The position numbers and the translations under genes were made by a program. The notes below the pieces were generated by a model that ran no database searches, was not told where the DNA came from, and saw only the letters and a program-made list of their open reading frames with translations. Positions 53,122 to 62,395 of a stretch of 64,000 nt of DNA are shown piece after piece. The stretch's first letter is position 1. The number at the start of each line of letters is the position of its first letter. The stretch is from NCBI GenBank assembly GCA_023260975.1, contig JALQTK010000001.1, forward strand, positions 29,852 through 93,851, read 5' to 3'. Origin of the DNA: Pseudidiomarina sp. GTDB taxonomy: Bacteria > Pseudomonadota > Gammaproteobacteria > Enterobacterales > Alteromonadaceae.

Positions 53122-55197
53122 CTAATTTAGCGCAAGTTTGTTGGCCTCAATGATGTCGAAGCTCAGTTTTACAGTTTCGCTAAGATACGGATCAAACTCG
53201 GGAATCTGCTTAGTAATTTCATCTGTTACGGCATCGAGATTATCGACTGGCTGCAACCCTAAGCGTAGTAAGCGTTGGTTAGTACGCGCCAGTTTTTTTG
53301 CATTCTCAGCTTGCTCTTTTGCTTGTCGCTCTGATAGCACCAGACTGACCCAGATTTGGTCTTTGTTTTTTTGATATTCTTCAATATCTTCAAGTATATA
53401 GACCAACTCAGGATTGGTTGGAATGCGGCTATCAACACGTTGTTGCCAGGCGCTTAGCTGGGCATCAGAAAATACCCCAACCTCGCTGTACGGCGCTGGT
53501 TCAAGTTGATCCCAAGGCAATGCATTGTCTTGACTACTTTCACCGAACGCCTCAGCATCCGTGTATGCCGGATAGAGAATATCAGGAGTGACTCCGCGTA
53601 ACTGCGTGCTGCCACCGTTAATACGGTAAAACTTAGCGATGGTGTATTGTACGCTACCAAGCGCTTTATCAAAGAAGTCGAAACGTCGCGCTAAACCGCG
53701 ATGCTGCTGCACAGTACCCTTACCATAGGTATTCTCGCCGACAATCACAGCACGACCATAGTCTTGCAAGGCGGCGGCAAAAATCTCCGAGGCCGAAGCG
53801 CTGTAGCGATCGACCATCACCACCAATGGACCTTGATAATAAGTTTGGCCATCGTTATCACGACTGACTTCCTTACGGCCACCGGCCTGCGCTACTTGCA
53901 CTACCGGCCCTTGATCAATAAACAGACCAGTAAGACTAATCGCTTCATTCAAAGCGCCACCGCCATTACCGCGCAAATCAATAATTAAGCCTTCCACTTG
54001 CTCGCCATTCATTTTATCAATCAATGCAATGACATCGCTGGTGAGATTATTATAAAAGCCGGGAATGGAAATAACGCCCATTTTACGCCCAGCATACTCG
54101 CCGCTGTCCGGGATCTTCACTTCGGCTTTGGCAGCGCGATCTTCTAACTTGACCTTATCGCGAATAATTGCCACTTCGCGCGTTGTCGCACCGGCTGGTT
54201 GATTCGCTTTAATGACTTGTAAGCGCACTGTGGTTCCTTTCGGACCTTTGATCAGTTCCACCACATCATCAAGACGCCAGCCAACAATATCAACAAACTC
54301 AGTTTTGCTGTCTTCGCCTTGCCCAACCGCAACAATTTTATCGTCGGGCGCCAATGCCCCGCTCTTATCGGCGGGGCCGCCCGGCACTAAGCTGCGAATA
54401 ACGGTATAATCGAACTCAGCTTGCAACACCGCACCAATGCCTTCTAACGACAAATTCATATTTTGTTCAAAACGTTCAGCGTTAGCCGGCGACAAATAAC
54501 TGGTATGAGCCTCGACACTGCGCGCAAATGCATTCATTAGCGTTTGAAAGACATCTTCGCTATTGGTTTGCGCTAACCGTTTCAGCGCATTGTTATAACG
54601 CTTACCGAGCGTATCAACCACTTCCTCCCAGCTTTTTCCAGTCATGGTCAAATTCAACGCATCATATTTAACGCGCTGGCGCCATAATTCGTTTAGCTCA
54701 TCAAGGTCAGCTGGCCATTGCGCATCGTCGCGCTGAAAATAGTATTTATCGCCTTCTTGCTCGAAATCAAAGGGCTGTTCGGCATCAAGTAATGAAAGCG
54801 CATAAACATAACGCTCGAAGCGTCGCTTTAATGCTTTATCGTAAATAGCATAAGCCGGTTTCAACTTGCCAGAGTTAATCATTTCATCAAACAAATGACG
54901 GTATTCAACCGTTTGGTCGATATCGCTCTGCAATAGAAACATCTTGCTGTAATCAAGCATTTCTAAATAGCGCTCAAGAATTTGTTCAGACATCGCGTTA
55001 TCAAGTTCAGCATTGGTGAAATGATAACGGGTAAAATAGCTGGTCACGCGCTGGCTCACGGTGCCATGCTGAGCTTCGGGTTCTAGTATTGGCAATTCAT
55101 CCAGTTGATGAGCCGGCGGAATGGCAAAACTAGTGCTCCATAATAGCAACAGCGAAACGCTCGTGAGCGCCTTCTGCAGGGACCATTTTTTTAGCAT
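53122..55197 (-). CDS. prc: C-terminal processing protease Prc (Tsp)
   Basis: 691 aa periplasmic S41 protease. ATG 55197 is eight bases after AGGAG; a GTG at 55206 would overlap the proQ stop. Signal peptide KKWSLQKALTSVSLLLLWST...FA. After a long N-terminal helical domain come the PDZ (EGIGAVLQAEFDYTVIRSLV, GPADKSGALAPDDKI) and the catalytic domain: the serine in DRYSASASEIFAAALQDYGR and the lysine in GENTYGKGTVQQ form the Ser-Lys dyad. Prc degrades tagged and misfolded periplasmic proteins. It follows proQ, as in E. coli. Confidence 0.96.
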   Translation of the reverse strand: MLKKWSLQKALTSVSLLLLWSTSFAIPPAHQLDELPILEPEAQHGTVSQRVTSYFTRYHFTNAELDNAMSEQILERYLEMLDYSKMFLLQSDIDQTVEYRHLFDEMINSGKLKPAYAIYDKALKRRFERYVYALSLLDAEQPFDFEQEGDKYYFQRDDAQWPADLDELNELWRQRVKYDALNLTMTGKSWEEVVDTLGKRYNNALKRLAQTNSEDVFQTLMNAFARSVEAHTSYLSPANAERFEQNMNLSLEGIGAVLQAEFDYTVIRSLVPGGPADKSGALAPDDKIVAVGQGEDSKTEFVDIVGWRLDDVVELIKGPKGTTVRLQVIKANQPAGATTREVAIIRDKVKLEDRAAKAEVKIPDSGEYAGRKMGVISIPGFYNNLTSDVIALIDKMNGEQVEGLIIDLRGNGGGALNEAISLTGLFIDQGPVVQVAQAGGRKEVSRDNDGQTYYQGPLVVMVDRYSASASEIFAAALQDYGRAVIVGENTYGKGTVQQHRGLARRFDFFDKALGSVQYTIAKFYRINGGSTQLRGVTPDILYPAYTDAEAFGESSQDNALPWDQLEPAPYSEVGVFSDAQLSAWQQRVDSRIPTNPELVYILEDIEEYQKNKDQIWVSLVLSERQAKEQAENAKKLARTNQRLLRLGLQPVDNLDAVTDEITKQIPEFDPYLSETVKLSFDIIEANKLALN

Positions 55198-55199
55198 GC

Positions 55200-55868
55200 T
55201 TAACACTCCTGCTTAACGAGATAGACCGCATCAAACTGCACTTTAACGGTAACACCGTTAGCTAGTTGCACCTGCAAATCATTACGATCTATTTCGCTAA
55301 TTTGACCACTGAGGGTATTATTCGCAACCTTTACCATGACTTGTTGACCTAACTTCAAGCTGCTGGACAGCGCTGCTGTAAGCGTTGGTGAGGACTTGAC
55401 TGGTGCTGCCTTTGGCTTGCTCTTGCTGGCTCGTGGCAGGTTGACGTGGCTTCGCTTTGGCTGCGCCTTAGGGCTTGCTTTGGCGGTAGTTGCTACACTC
55501 TTTTGTCGTTCACTGACTGGTTTTTTCTCAGCCACCTGGGCCTTTGCCTCGGCCAATTGCTGTTGCGCATGTTCGGCATGACCGGCTTCAACAGTTCCTG
55601 CTGGCTGGCCATCGAGGTCAAGCCGCTGCGCACCGGTTTTAATACAGCGCAAATAACGCCAGCTATTAGTGTAATGACGAACGGCTGAACGAAGACGTGT
55701 TTTACTCACCATAGGGTCATCCGCCAAGCGGCTTGCCAAATCGTCAAAAATACCAATTTTTAACGGATGAGCCGATCCCGTTTGGACAAAACAGGCGGGA
55801 AACTTTTCGGTCAAATAAGCCAGGATATCTTTGCTAGTACTTAGCTTTACCAGATCATTCATGGTCAT
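55200..55868 (-). CDS. proQ: RNA chaperone ProQ
   Basis: 222-aa sRNA/mRNA-binding protein. The N-terminal FinO domain is clear: TSKDILAYLTEKFPACFVQT, PLKIGIFDDLASRL, RSAVRHYTNSWRYLRCIKTG, AQRLDLDGQPAG, HAEHAQQQLAEAK. A basic, Lys/Pro/Ser-rich linker follows, then a C-terminal Tudor-like domain (LKLGQQVMVKVANNTLSGQI). ATG 55868 and ATG 55862 are both possible; the gene overlaps the acidic small ORF. Ribosome site AGGA lies in that ORF. Its stop overlaps the ribosome site of prc. Confidence 0.95.
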   Translation of the reverse strand: MTMNDLVKLSTSKDILAYLTEKFPACFVQTGSAHPLKIGIFDDLASRLADDPMVSKTRLRSAVRHYTNSWRYLRCIKTGAQRLDLDGQPAGTVEAGHAEHAQQQLAEAKAQVAEKKPVSERQKSVATTAKASPKAQPKRSHVNLPRASKSKPKAAPVKSSPTLTAALSSSLKLGQQVMVKVANNTLSGQISEIDRNDLQVQLANGVTVKVQFDAVYLVKQEC

Positions 55869-56145
55869 CAAGTTCCTGCTGACGCACGTCAGCGAGTTGT
55901 TCTAAAATGTAGGTTTGCATGTCGTCGCTGTCAATTTCCAGCAATTCGTCATTTTCAATCCATTCGAACAGAGTCCGACGAATCACCTCTTCAAGTTGCT
56001 CAAGGCTGTCATCTTCTTCCATATAAGTTGCCACATAATGCAGCATTTCATTCATTTGATCAGCAGCGGTTTCGGCATCATCATCGAAAAAAACCATGTC
56101 CTGCTGGCTAACCAAATAAGCATAAATATCAAAATCAGCTAACAT
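55855..56145 (-). CDS. small acidic protein of unknown function
   Basis: 96 aa, very acidic and probably helical: MLADFDIYAYLVSQQDM, FFDDDAETAADQMNEML, EEDDSLEQLEEVIRRTLFEW, DELLEIDSDDMQTY, ending QQELDDHE. ATG 56145 lies inside the msrC 3' end (7-base overlap) and its stop lies inside the start of proQ, so the three genes are translationally linked. I know of no domain name; a similar acidic ORF may be present at this place in Shewanella. Charge would suit an interaction with a basic partner such as ProQ, which is speculation. Confidence 0.75.
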   Translation of the reverse strand: MLADFDIYAYLVSQQDMVFFDDDAETAADQMNEMLHYVATYMEEDDSLEQLEEVIRRTLFEWIENDELLEIDSDDMQTYILEQLADVRQQELDDHE

Positions 56146-56606
56146 AGTTGTTGCCAATTAAGTTGTTCGATATAGCGCCCAAGACGGCTCAGCCCATCGG
56201 CGTCGACTTGACTAAAACGACCCACGCTGGGGCTATCTAAATCGAATACAGCGACCACCTTACCAGCTACTACAATCGGTACAACCAGTTCCGAATTAGA
56301 GGCCGCATCACAGGCAATATGATCAGAAAATTCATGTACATCGTACACCAACTGCGTTTGCCGAGTGCGCGCAGCGGCACCACAAACACCGCGTGAAAAC
56401 GGAATACGTAAACAAGCTACCTTACCTTGGAATGGCCCTAACACCAATAGTTCAGGAGCTCTCACCAAATAAAAACCAACCCAATTAACATCGGCCAAGT
56501 GATGATAAACCAGCGCGGATAAATTACTCAAATTAGCGATTAAATCAGGCTCATCAGCGGTTATCGCCTCGGCTTGTTCCAACAATACATCGTAGTTGGT
56601 CGACAT
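56139..56606 (-). CDS. msrC: free methionine-(R)-sulfoxide reductase (GAF-domain fRMsr)
   Basis: 155 aa, GAF-fold enzyme (YebR family) that reduces free methionine-R-sulfoxide. The three cysteines of the family are present: VACLRIPFSRGVCGAAART with two, and DHIACDAASNSELVVPI with the third, catalytic one. NLSNLSALVYHHLADVNWVG at the N-terminus and VFDLDSPSVGRFSQVDADGL near the end are typical. It is the third gene of the operon leading to proQ and prc. Confidence 0.93.
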   Translation of the reverse strand: MSTNYDVLLEQAEAITADEPDLIANLSNLSALVYHHLADVNWVGFYLVRAPELLVLGPFQGKVACLRIPFSRGVCGAAARTRQTQLVYDVHEFSDHIACDAASNSELVVPIVVAGKVVAVFDLDSPSVGRFSQVDADGLSRLGRYIEQLNWQQLC

Positions 56607-56610
56607 GAAT

Positions 56611-56904
56611 TTACGACTCGCTATTAGTTAGTGAAAAGGTCGCAATAGTTGCCGCCTCAGGAGGTGTTAAACTAGCCTTCATTTCAGCTTTACTGCGAGT
56701 GACCAGTTGACCATCGGCGCCAACTCGAAAGGCCTCTTCAGATGGACAATACTTGGCTTGATAGGCCATAACCAATTGTATGCTGTTGGCTTTTTGCTCG
56801 GCGCTTAGTGCTACCCCATCCGGCCACTTACCCAGCTCAACTGCGGTGACTAGGCGTTGGTATATTTGCGGTGTAATGGTCGCTAATAAGTCATCAAACT
56901 GCAT
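56611..56904 (-). CDS. DUF1315 family protein (YeaC-like)
   Basis: 97-aa protein: MQFDDLLATITPQIYQRLVT, GKWPDGVALSAEQKANSIQL, VMAYQAKYCPSEEAFRVGAD. These match YeaC of E. coli (DUF1315). No function is known. ATG 56904 has CGGAG upstream; the open frame extends to 57003 but that part overlaps the previous gene in another frame. Confidence 0.85.
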   Translation of the reverse strand: MQFDDLLATITPQIYQRLVTAVELGKWPDGVALSAEQKANSIQLVMAYQAKYCPSEEAFRVGADGQLVTRSKAEMKASLTPPEAATIATFSLTNSES

Positions 56905-56906
56905 GA

Positions 56907-57233
56907 TTAACTCCGCACTTTTAGCAATAACATGCGGATGCGATTGATGACAAACCAGACTAAACCGACCAGCATACCGCCATTGGCAAGATGTAATTGC
57001 CAACTACCCGACTCAGGTTGCTGCATAAAAAAGTAGGTAAATGCCGCTATGGCTATCAATAAGGCCAACATCGATTGGCTCATTAAACGCTCACGCTTGC
57101 GCTGCATGACTTGTTGCAACTCACGCTGGCGTTGCTCATTCGACACACCAACCGACTTAAAATTACAATGTGGACATGCAGCGGCTTTGGACGACATACG
57201 CTTACTACATGCGGGGCATTCGATCAGTGCCAT
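56907..57233 (-). CDS. zinc-ribbon membrane protein
   Basis: 108 aa. N-terminal zinc ribbon MALIECPACSKRMSSKAAAC-PHC with a CxxC...CxxC arrangement, a basic linker (QRKRERLM) and two membrane helices (QSMLALLIAIAAFTYFFM; GGMLVGLVWFVINRIRML). ATG 57233 has GAGG upstream. It heads the operon down to prc. Function unknown; zinc-ribbon plus membrane-helix proteins of this size are common and unassigned. Confidence 0.8.
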   Translation of the reverse strand: MALIECPACSKRMSSKAAACPHCNFKSVGVSNEQRQRELQQVMQRKRERLMSQSMLALLIAIAAFTYFFMQQPESGSWQLHLANGGMLVGLVWFVINRIRMLLLKVRS

Positions 57234-57317
57234 AAGCTGCCTCAAGGTCGGATAATTATGCTTCTCAATATAAGGGTTCTGCCCACAAATTCAAGCCTGC
57301 GGGCAGGACTCTGGTGA

Positions 57318-58454
57318 TTACGCAGGCTTACCCAAATCGCCAGAAATGGCATAAATAGCTGATAATACGTCGGCACCGAGTTGCATCGAACGCGGCGCTG
57401 ACCAGCCAAAATCACTATCAACTAAATCAGCATTATCTTTAAATGGCATTTCCAGGGTGAACGCTAAACAACCGAACTGCTGTGCTACGGCGTTGCTAGC
57501 CACGGTTAAATTGGCCTCACCTGGAGCTTCCAAGTCATACCCATAGGTTGTCTGAAATTCTGGTGTGATCGCTTGTAATACCTGCTTAAAGGCCGTGCCC
57601 AGTTGTTCCATATACTGGTTATAGCCGGGAATACCCTCACTACCAGCAACAAAATTATAAGGTAGGTTTTCATCACCATGAATATCAAGAAATAGATCAA
57701 CACCGGTACGTTGCATCATAGCCAGCACGTGAAACACCTCAGGACTGCGCTCAATGCTTGGCGCGGCCCATTCACGATTTAAATTGACACCAATCGCATT
57801 GGTACGCAGATGACCGCGAACACTGCCATCCGGGTTCATATTAGGCACTATGTAGAACACATGATGGTTCAATAATTGCCGAGCAGCACCATCTTCGTCA
57901 TCCAATAAACGACTCAGTAAACCTTCAATAAACCACTCCGCCATAGTTTCACCTGGATGCTGGCGAGCGGTAATCCAAATAGCACGTTTGCCGTGTCCTG
58001 GCTGCCCTATCATGAGCAGGTTCAAATCATGGCCATCTAACGATTGCCCCAGTAAAATATGCTGACATTCGCTACTTTGTTGGGCCCATTGCAGCAAATC
58101 TTGATGGCGCTCATAAGAATAGGGTGCAAAATAGGCGTAGTAGACACTCTCTTGCTCAGGGCTATGACGAATAATTAAATTCTGCCCATCAAATTCAGTA
58201 GGCACTCGAAACCAGCTCTCGCGGTCATACGAAGCCACCGCTTGATAGTCACGCCAGCCATCAGGATAAGCTGATTGCGCCGCATTGGTAATGCTCATGA
58301 CATGTTCAATACCGGCTTCACAATAAAGCTTGAAATGAAACCACTGATAGAAATCAGACTGGTTATCGCAGCGAATTGCGAGTTTGATAGCATCAGGTTG
58401 CGCAATCGACAACACCTCAATGTTACCGCTATCAAAATTTGAAGTAATAAACAT
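57318..58454 (-). CDS. M14 family zinc carboxypeptidase (cytosolic carboxypeptidase-like)
   Basis: 378 aa. An N-terminal beta domain of about 120 residues (SFLDSGNI-like start, FQWFHFKLYCEAG) is followed by the M14 domain. Zinc ligands are in TARQHPGETMAEWFIEGLL (HxxE) near residue 168 and FLDIHGDENLPYNF (His) near residue 260. NMNPDGSVRGHLRTNAIGVN-LNREW gives substrate-binding Arg/Asn residues, and TLEMPFKDN has the catalytic glutamate. The layout resembles cytosolic carboxypeptidases (AGBL-like) found in Shewanella and relatives. No signal peptide, so cytoplasmic; substrate unknown. It follows the GAPDH-like gene by 18 bases. Confidence 0.88.
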   Translation of the reverse strand: MFITSNFDSGNIEVLSIAQPDAIKLAIRCDNQSDFYQWFHFKLYCEAGIEHVMSITNAAQSAYPDGWRDYQAVASYDRESWFRVPTEFDGQNLIIRHSPEQESVYYAYFAPYSYERHQDLLQWAQQSSECQHILLGQSLDGHDLNLLMIGQPGHGKRAIWITARQHPGETMAEWFIEGLLSRLLDDEDGAARQLLNHHVFYIVPNMNPDGSVRGHLRTNAIGVNLNREWAAPSIERSPEVFHVLAMMQRTGVDLFLDIHGDENLPYNFVAGSEGIPGYNQYMEQLGTAFKQVLQAITPEFQTTYGYDLEAPGEANLTVASNAVAQQFGCLAFTLEMPFKDNADLVDSDFGWSAPRSMQLGADVLSAIYAISGDLGKPA

Positions 58455-58472
58455 ACAGCGTCCTTTTCAGGG

Positions 58473-59918
58473 TTATTTCGGCAAATTCAGCAGCTGCTGC
58501 CCAGCCATTTTCTCGGCTACACGGATAACTTGGCAGCTATAACCAAATTCATTGTCGTACCACACATACAGCACGGCACGGTCGCCATCGACGATAGTTG
58601 CCTGTGAATCGACCACCCCGGCATAACGTGAACCGACTAAATCGGTTGAAACAATTTCAGTGGATGCGGTGTAATCAATCTGTGCCTGTAAGTCGGAATG
58701 CAACGCTTGCTCAAGCAAGAAATCATTGAGCTCTTGCTGGCTGGTATCGGTATTCAAATTCAAGTTCATAATCGCCATAGAAACATTGGGTGTCGGCACC
58801 CGAATGGCGTTACCGGTTAACTTGCCGGCTAGTTCAGGTAATGCTTTTGCCACGGCTTTAGCCGCACCGGTCGAGGTTAATACCATGTTTAATGCCGCTG
58901 AGCGACCGCGCCGCTCAGCCGAATGGTAATTGTCGATCAAGTTTTGATCGTTGGTATAGGAATGTACAGTTTCCACGTGACCGTTACGAATACCGAACTT
59001 ATCGTTAACTACCTTTAATACCGGTGTAATGGCGTTGGTGGTACAGCTCGCCGCACAGACAATTAGGTCTTCAGCGACAATATCTTGATGATTTACACCA
59101 TAAACAATATTTTTAATTGCACCTTTTGCTGGGGCTGTCAGCAGAACTTTACTTACACCTTTAGATTTTAAGTGCAGACCCAGACCCGCTTCATCTTTCC
59201 ATATACCAGTATTATCAATAATAATGGCGTTATTGATACCATATTGGGTGTAATCGATTTTATCTGGTGCATCGGCATAGATTACTTTGATCGAGGTGCC
59301 ATTTGCTTTAATTGCTGAATTTTCATGGTCAACGGTAATAGAACCATTAAAAGGCCCATGCACCGAATCACGCCGCAACAGGCTCGCGCGCTTATCCAAA
59401 TCGCCATCACGACCACCACGCACCACCACCGCACGCAAACGCATCTTATTGTTACTGCCATTACGCTCAATCAGTAAGCGCGCCAATAAACGCCCGATAC
59501 GGCCAAACCCGTAAAGCACAATATCTTGCGCCGGAATACTATCGACTTGATCAACAATATCGACTAACTCACGCTGCAAATAAGCTTCAATACTGAGCCC
59601 TGGTGCGGCGTCTTTAAATAAATAGTTAAAGGCTAATTTGCCTAGGTCGACACGTGCTGGTGCTAATTGCATTTTGCTCAATGCTTCGATAAACGGGAAG
59701 CTCTCACGCAGCCGCAGCTTCACCCCTTCATGGCGCTCAATTAACCGATGTGCCTTGATAATATTAATGGTGTCGACGTTCAATAGAGAACGGCCATAAA
59801 CCAAAATTTCAACCCCAAAAGTACGATAGAGGCGACCTATCAATGGTTGCATCATTTCCGCATATTCTTGGCGTTCCTGCCAACTTTTTAAGGTCAGTTC
59901 GGTTTGCTGATCACTCAT
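58473..59918 (-). CDS. gapB: long-form glyceraldehyde-3-phosphate dehydrogenase (GapB/Gap3 type)
   Basis: 481 aa. A helical N-terminal extension of about 150 residues (SWQERQEYAEMMQPLIGRLY, GVKLRLRESFPFIEALSKMQ) precedes a full GAPDH. NAD-binding GFGRIGRLLARLL is near residue 140; the catalytic cysteine is in CAASCTTNAITPVLK, the histidine in GHVETVHSYTNDQNLIDN, and the C-terminal YVWYDNEFGYSCQV is present. ATG 59918 follows AGG; a longer frame to 59993 has no support. The extended family (about 480-490 aa) occurs in Pseudomonas and Shewanella, possibly gluconeogenic. It diverges from pykA. Confidence 0.9.
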   Translation of the reverse strand: MSDQQTELTLKSWQERQEYAEMMQPLIGRLYRTFGVEILVYGRSLLNVDTINIIKAHRLIERHEGVKLRLRESFPFIEALSKMQLAPARVDLGKLAFNYLFKDAAPGLSIEAYLQRELVDIVDQVDSIPAQDIVLYGFGRIGRLLARLLIERNGSNNKMRLRAVVVRGGRDGDLDKRASLLRRDSVHGPFNGSITVDHENSAIKANGTSIKVIYADAPDKIDYTQYGINNAIIIDNTGIWKDEAGLGLHLKSKGVSKVLLTAPAKGAIKNIVYGVNHQDIVAEDLIVCAASCTTNAITPVLKVVNDKFGIRNGHVETVHSYTNDQNLIDNYHSAERRGRSAALNMVLTSTGAAKAVAKALPELAGKLTGNAIRVPTPNVSMAIMNLNLNTDTSQQELNDFLLEQALHSDLQAQIDYTASTEIVSTDLVGSRYAGVVDSQATIVDGDRAVLYVWYDNEFGYSCQVIRVAEKMAGQQLLNLPK

Positions 59919-59973
59919 GAGGGTACCTGTCTCTGTTGCGTTGTTACGATTTAAATTGAAGCTGCTGCGCATT

Positions 59974-59997
59974 GTACTGAAAAGCGCTTTCAAGTAC
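59974..59997. promoter_or_regulatory. 24-bp dyad operator between gapB and pykA
   Basis: GTACTGAAAAGC (59974-59985) and GCTTTCAAGTAC (59986-59997) are near-perfect inverted halves, 10 of 12 positions symmetric, with a GCGC centre. A core like TTGAAAGC-GCTTTCAA is typical of LacI-family operators. It lies 56 bases before the gapB start and 90 before pykA, so it may control both. It does not match the HexR motif I recall (TGTAAT...ATTACA). Regulator unknown. A TATCAT box (near 60040) fits a pykA -10. Confidence 0.55.
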
Positions 59998-60086
59998 CAG
60001 AATCAATCGTTCTAGGCCTGTAACTCCTGACCAGTCGTGGTATCATAGCGCCCTACTCATTGATTGATCTATTTGGAGCTTTTGTC

Positions 60087-61523
60087 ATGCTACGGCGTAC
60101 TAAAATTGTGACTACTCTTGGCCCTGCTACCGATGACCCCAAAGTGCTTGAAGCACTCATTCAAGCAGGCGCTAACGTGGTGCGCTTAAACTTTTCTCAC
60201 GGCGCCGCCGAAGATCATATCAAACGCGCTAGCTTAGTTCGTGAGATTGCGCAAAAACTTGGTGTTTATGTTGCCGTACTTGGCGACCTGCAAGGCCCTA
60301 AAATTCGCGTGTCGCGTTTTCAATCAGGCGCAGTTACGCTGGATATCGGCGATGTCTTCGTGCTGGATGCTGAACTTGATAAAAATGCTGGGACAGATCA
60401 ACGCGTCGGTATTGATTACAAAGAATTACCAGACGATGTTGATGTTGGCGATATTCTGTTACTTGACGACGGGCGTGTTCAATTGCGTGTTGAAGATGTC
60501 AGTGGCCGGCAAATAACCACCACCGTAACGGTCGGCGGTAAACTATCAAATAATAAAGGCATCAATCGATTAGGCGGTGGGTTATCCGCCGCAGCATTAA
60601 CCGAAAAAGATCATAAAGATATCGCCTTGGCCGCAAAAATTGGGGTTGATTACCTGGCTGTATCATTTCCGCGCACGGGTGCTGATATGAAAGAAGCACG
60701 ACGGTTATTGCAAGAGGCGGATGGTCGGGCTTTGTTATGTGCCAAAATTGAACGCGCAGAAGCGGTGGCCAGCGATACCGTGCTCGATGACATTATTCGC
60801 GCATCCGATGCGGTAATGGTTGCTCGTGGTGACCTTGGGGTAGAAATTGGTGACGCGCAACTAGTTGGTAAACAGAAGAAAATTATTGCCCGGGCACGGG
60901 CACTCAATAAAGTCGTCATTACCGCCACACAAATGATGGAGTCAATGATTGAAAACCCCATGCCAACCCGCGCTGAGGTTATGGATGTTGCCAATGCCGT
61001 GTTAGATGGTACTGATGCGGTGATGCTTTCGGCAGAGACTGCAGCGGGTAATTACCCTATTGCTACAGTGAAAGCGGTCGCATCGATTTGCTTAGGTGCT
61101 GAAACCCATCCCAGTGCGGCACTAGAGCGCCATGATGTGCATTACACCCTAGATAACATCGCCGAGGCGACCGCTATCAGTGCCATGTATGCAGCCAGTC
61201 ATTTGCAAGGGGTGAAAGCTATCATTGCCTTAACTGAATCGGGTTCAACGGCTAAACTGATGTCGCGTATCAATACCACATTGCCGATTTTCTCGTTATC
61301 CAGACATGCGGAAAGCCGCGCCCGTTGTGCTCTTTATCGCGGAGTTTATCCAATTGCCTTTGATTCGACCAAGTGCAAACCTGAACGGTTAGTCTATGAA
61401 GCGGTCAATGAAATCAAAGTTCGTGGGCATGTTGCAGTTGGTGACTTGGTTATCTTGACCCATGGTGACAGCATGGAAACAGTTGGTTCAAGCAACACCT
61501 GCAAAATTATCAAAGTTAGTTAG
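60087..61523 (+). CDS. pykA: pyruvate kinase II (PykA)
   Basis: 478 aa; PEP plus ADP to pyruvate plus ATP, last step of glycolysis. ATG 60087 follows GGAG at eight bases and gives [20 protein letters not shown], the PykA-type start; in-frame ATG 60060 adds nine residues. Motifs: [28 protein letters not shown], catalytic KIERAEAV (lysine), [34 protein letters not shown] and [11 protein letters not shown]. It opposes ppsA biochemically. Its stop overlaps the convergent DUF6279 gene by eight bases. Confidence 0.96.
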   Translation: MLRRTKIVTTLGPATDDPKVLEALIQAGANVVRLNFSHGAAEDHIKRASLVREIAQKLGVYVAVLGDLQGPKIRVSRFQSGAVTLDIGDVFVLDAELDKNAGTDQRVGIDYKELPDDVDVGDILLLDDGRVQLRVEDVSGRQITTTVTVGGKLSNNKGINRLGGGLSAAALTEKDHKDIALAAKIGVDYLAVSFPRTGADMKEARRLLQEADGRALLCAKIERAEAVASDTVLDDIIRASDAVMVARGDLGVEIGDAQLVGKQKKIIARARALNKVVITATQMMESMIENPMPTRAEVMDVANAVLDGTDAVMLSAETAAGNYPIATVKAVASICLGAETHPSAALERHDVHYTLDNIAEATAISAMYAASHLQGVKAIIALTESGSTAKLMSRINTTLPIFSLSRHAESRARCALYRGVYPIAFDSTKCKPERLVYEAVNEIKVRGHVAVGDLVILTHGDSMETVGSSNTCKIIKVS

Positions 61524-62364
61524 CGTAGTGTTCAATCAGGCTATCTAAATCACTTAGATAGTCGTCCAACGTGCGTACTAGCTTATGTCGTTGCTTTGGC
61601 GTCAGTGATTGATAAATTGAATAAAGCATAATGAAAGTCGCCTCACGACTCCTATCGATAGCCTGCTGCAGATCCTCGCTACGCATCTGTTCGGGCTCTA
61701 TGATCAGTGCTTGTAGCCGTTGCTGGTATTGAGGTTGCTCAAGCGCCAGCAAAACCGTGCTGAATTCATCCAACCATAGTTGCTGATAATCGAGCCAAGT
61801 TAAGCGCAGATCCTCGCGCTGCTGTATCCAGCGGCGCAAGTAACGTAATTGCCCCGACTCTAATCGCCCCAATGCATCTGAAAGCGTGTTTTCCATGCGC
61901 TTCTGCCGGCGTTTTAACACCTCAGCGAATTCAGTGGTATTGATTTCATCCTTTTCTTCATCAATATCTGATTGAATTTTATCGATAATTTTCCGTCGCT
62001 GCGGTTCGGATAGAGCTGGCAAATAGCGCAATGCATAGGGTTCAACACGCACTCGAATAGTCTCCCACCAGCTCGCCATAGTATCGCTGTAGCGACTGAT
62101 ATCTGTTTCAGTTAGATCATCATTTATAATGAGCAGCCGTAACTCGGCTAAATGGGCTCGATAAATTGGTAGTTGGGTTTGTGCGTGCCAACGATGAAGT
62201 TCACTGATACTGGCACTGACCTCATCATCTAATGTTCCAGATAACGCCACATAATCAGCTAGTTTCCATGTAATAAAAGTATCTGCGAAGCGGTATCCGA
62301 TGCGGTTGGAACAGCCCACAATCACCAACAGTGAAAGTACGATAACTGCCAGTCGCTGCATCAT
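61516..62364 (-). CDS. DUF6279 family lipoprotein
   Basis: 282 aa from ATG 62364, which follows AAGGG at eight bases; ATG 62385 is in frame but has no ribosome site. [18 protein letters not shown] gives a signal peptide with lipobox VIVGC. The mature part is all-helical and highly charged ([67 protein letters not shown]), as in DUF6279 lipoproteins of gammaproteobacteria, whose function is unknown. It lies 31 bases after a LytTR regulator on the same strand. The family call is from memory. Confidence 0.75.
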   Translation of the reverse strand: MMQRLAVIVLSLLVIVGCSNRIGYRFADTFITWKLADYVALSGTLDDEVSASISELHRWHAQTQLPIYRAHLAELRLLIINDDLTETDISRYSDTMASWWETIRVRVEPYALRYLPALSEPQRRKIIDKIQSDIDEEKDEINTTEFAEVLKRRQKRMENTLSDALGRLESGQLRYLRRWIQQREDLRLTWLDYQQLWLDEFSTVLLALEQPQYQQRLQALIIEPEQMRSEDLQQAIDRSREATFIMLYSIYQSLTPKQRHKLVRTLDDYLSDLDSLIEHYAN

Positions 62365-62395
62365 TACCCCTACCCTTTGGTTCATGTCGATGTGA

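Noticed and set aside
57279-57306. Hairpin CTGCCC/GGGCAG downstream of the M14 gene
   Set aside because: Only six pairs, competing alternative pairings and no T run on the minus strand; too weak to call a terminator.
59919-60086. HexR operator for pykA/gapB
   Set aside because: The dyad present does not match the HexR consensus as I know it, so no such label is given.
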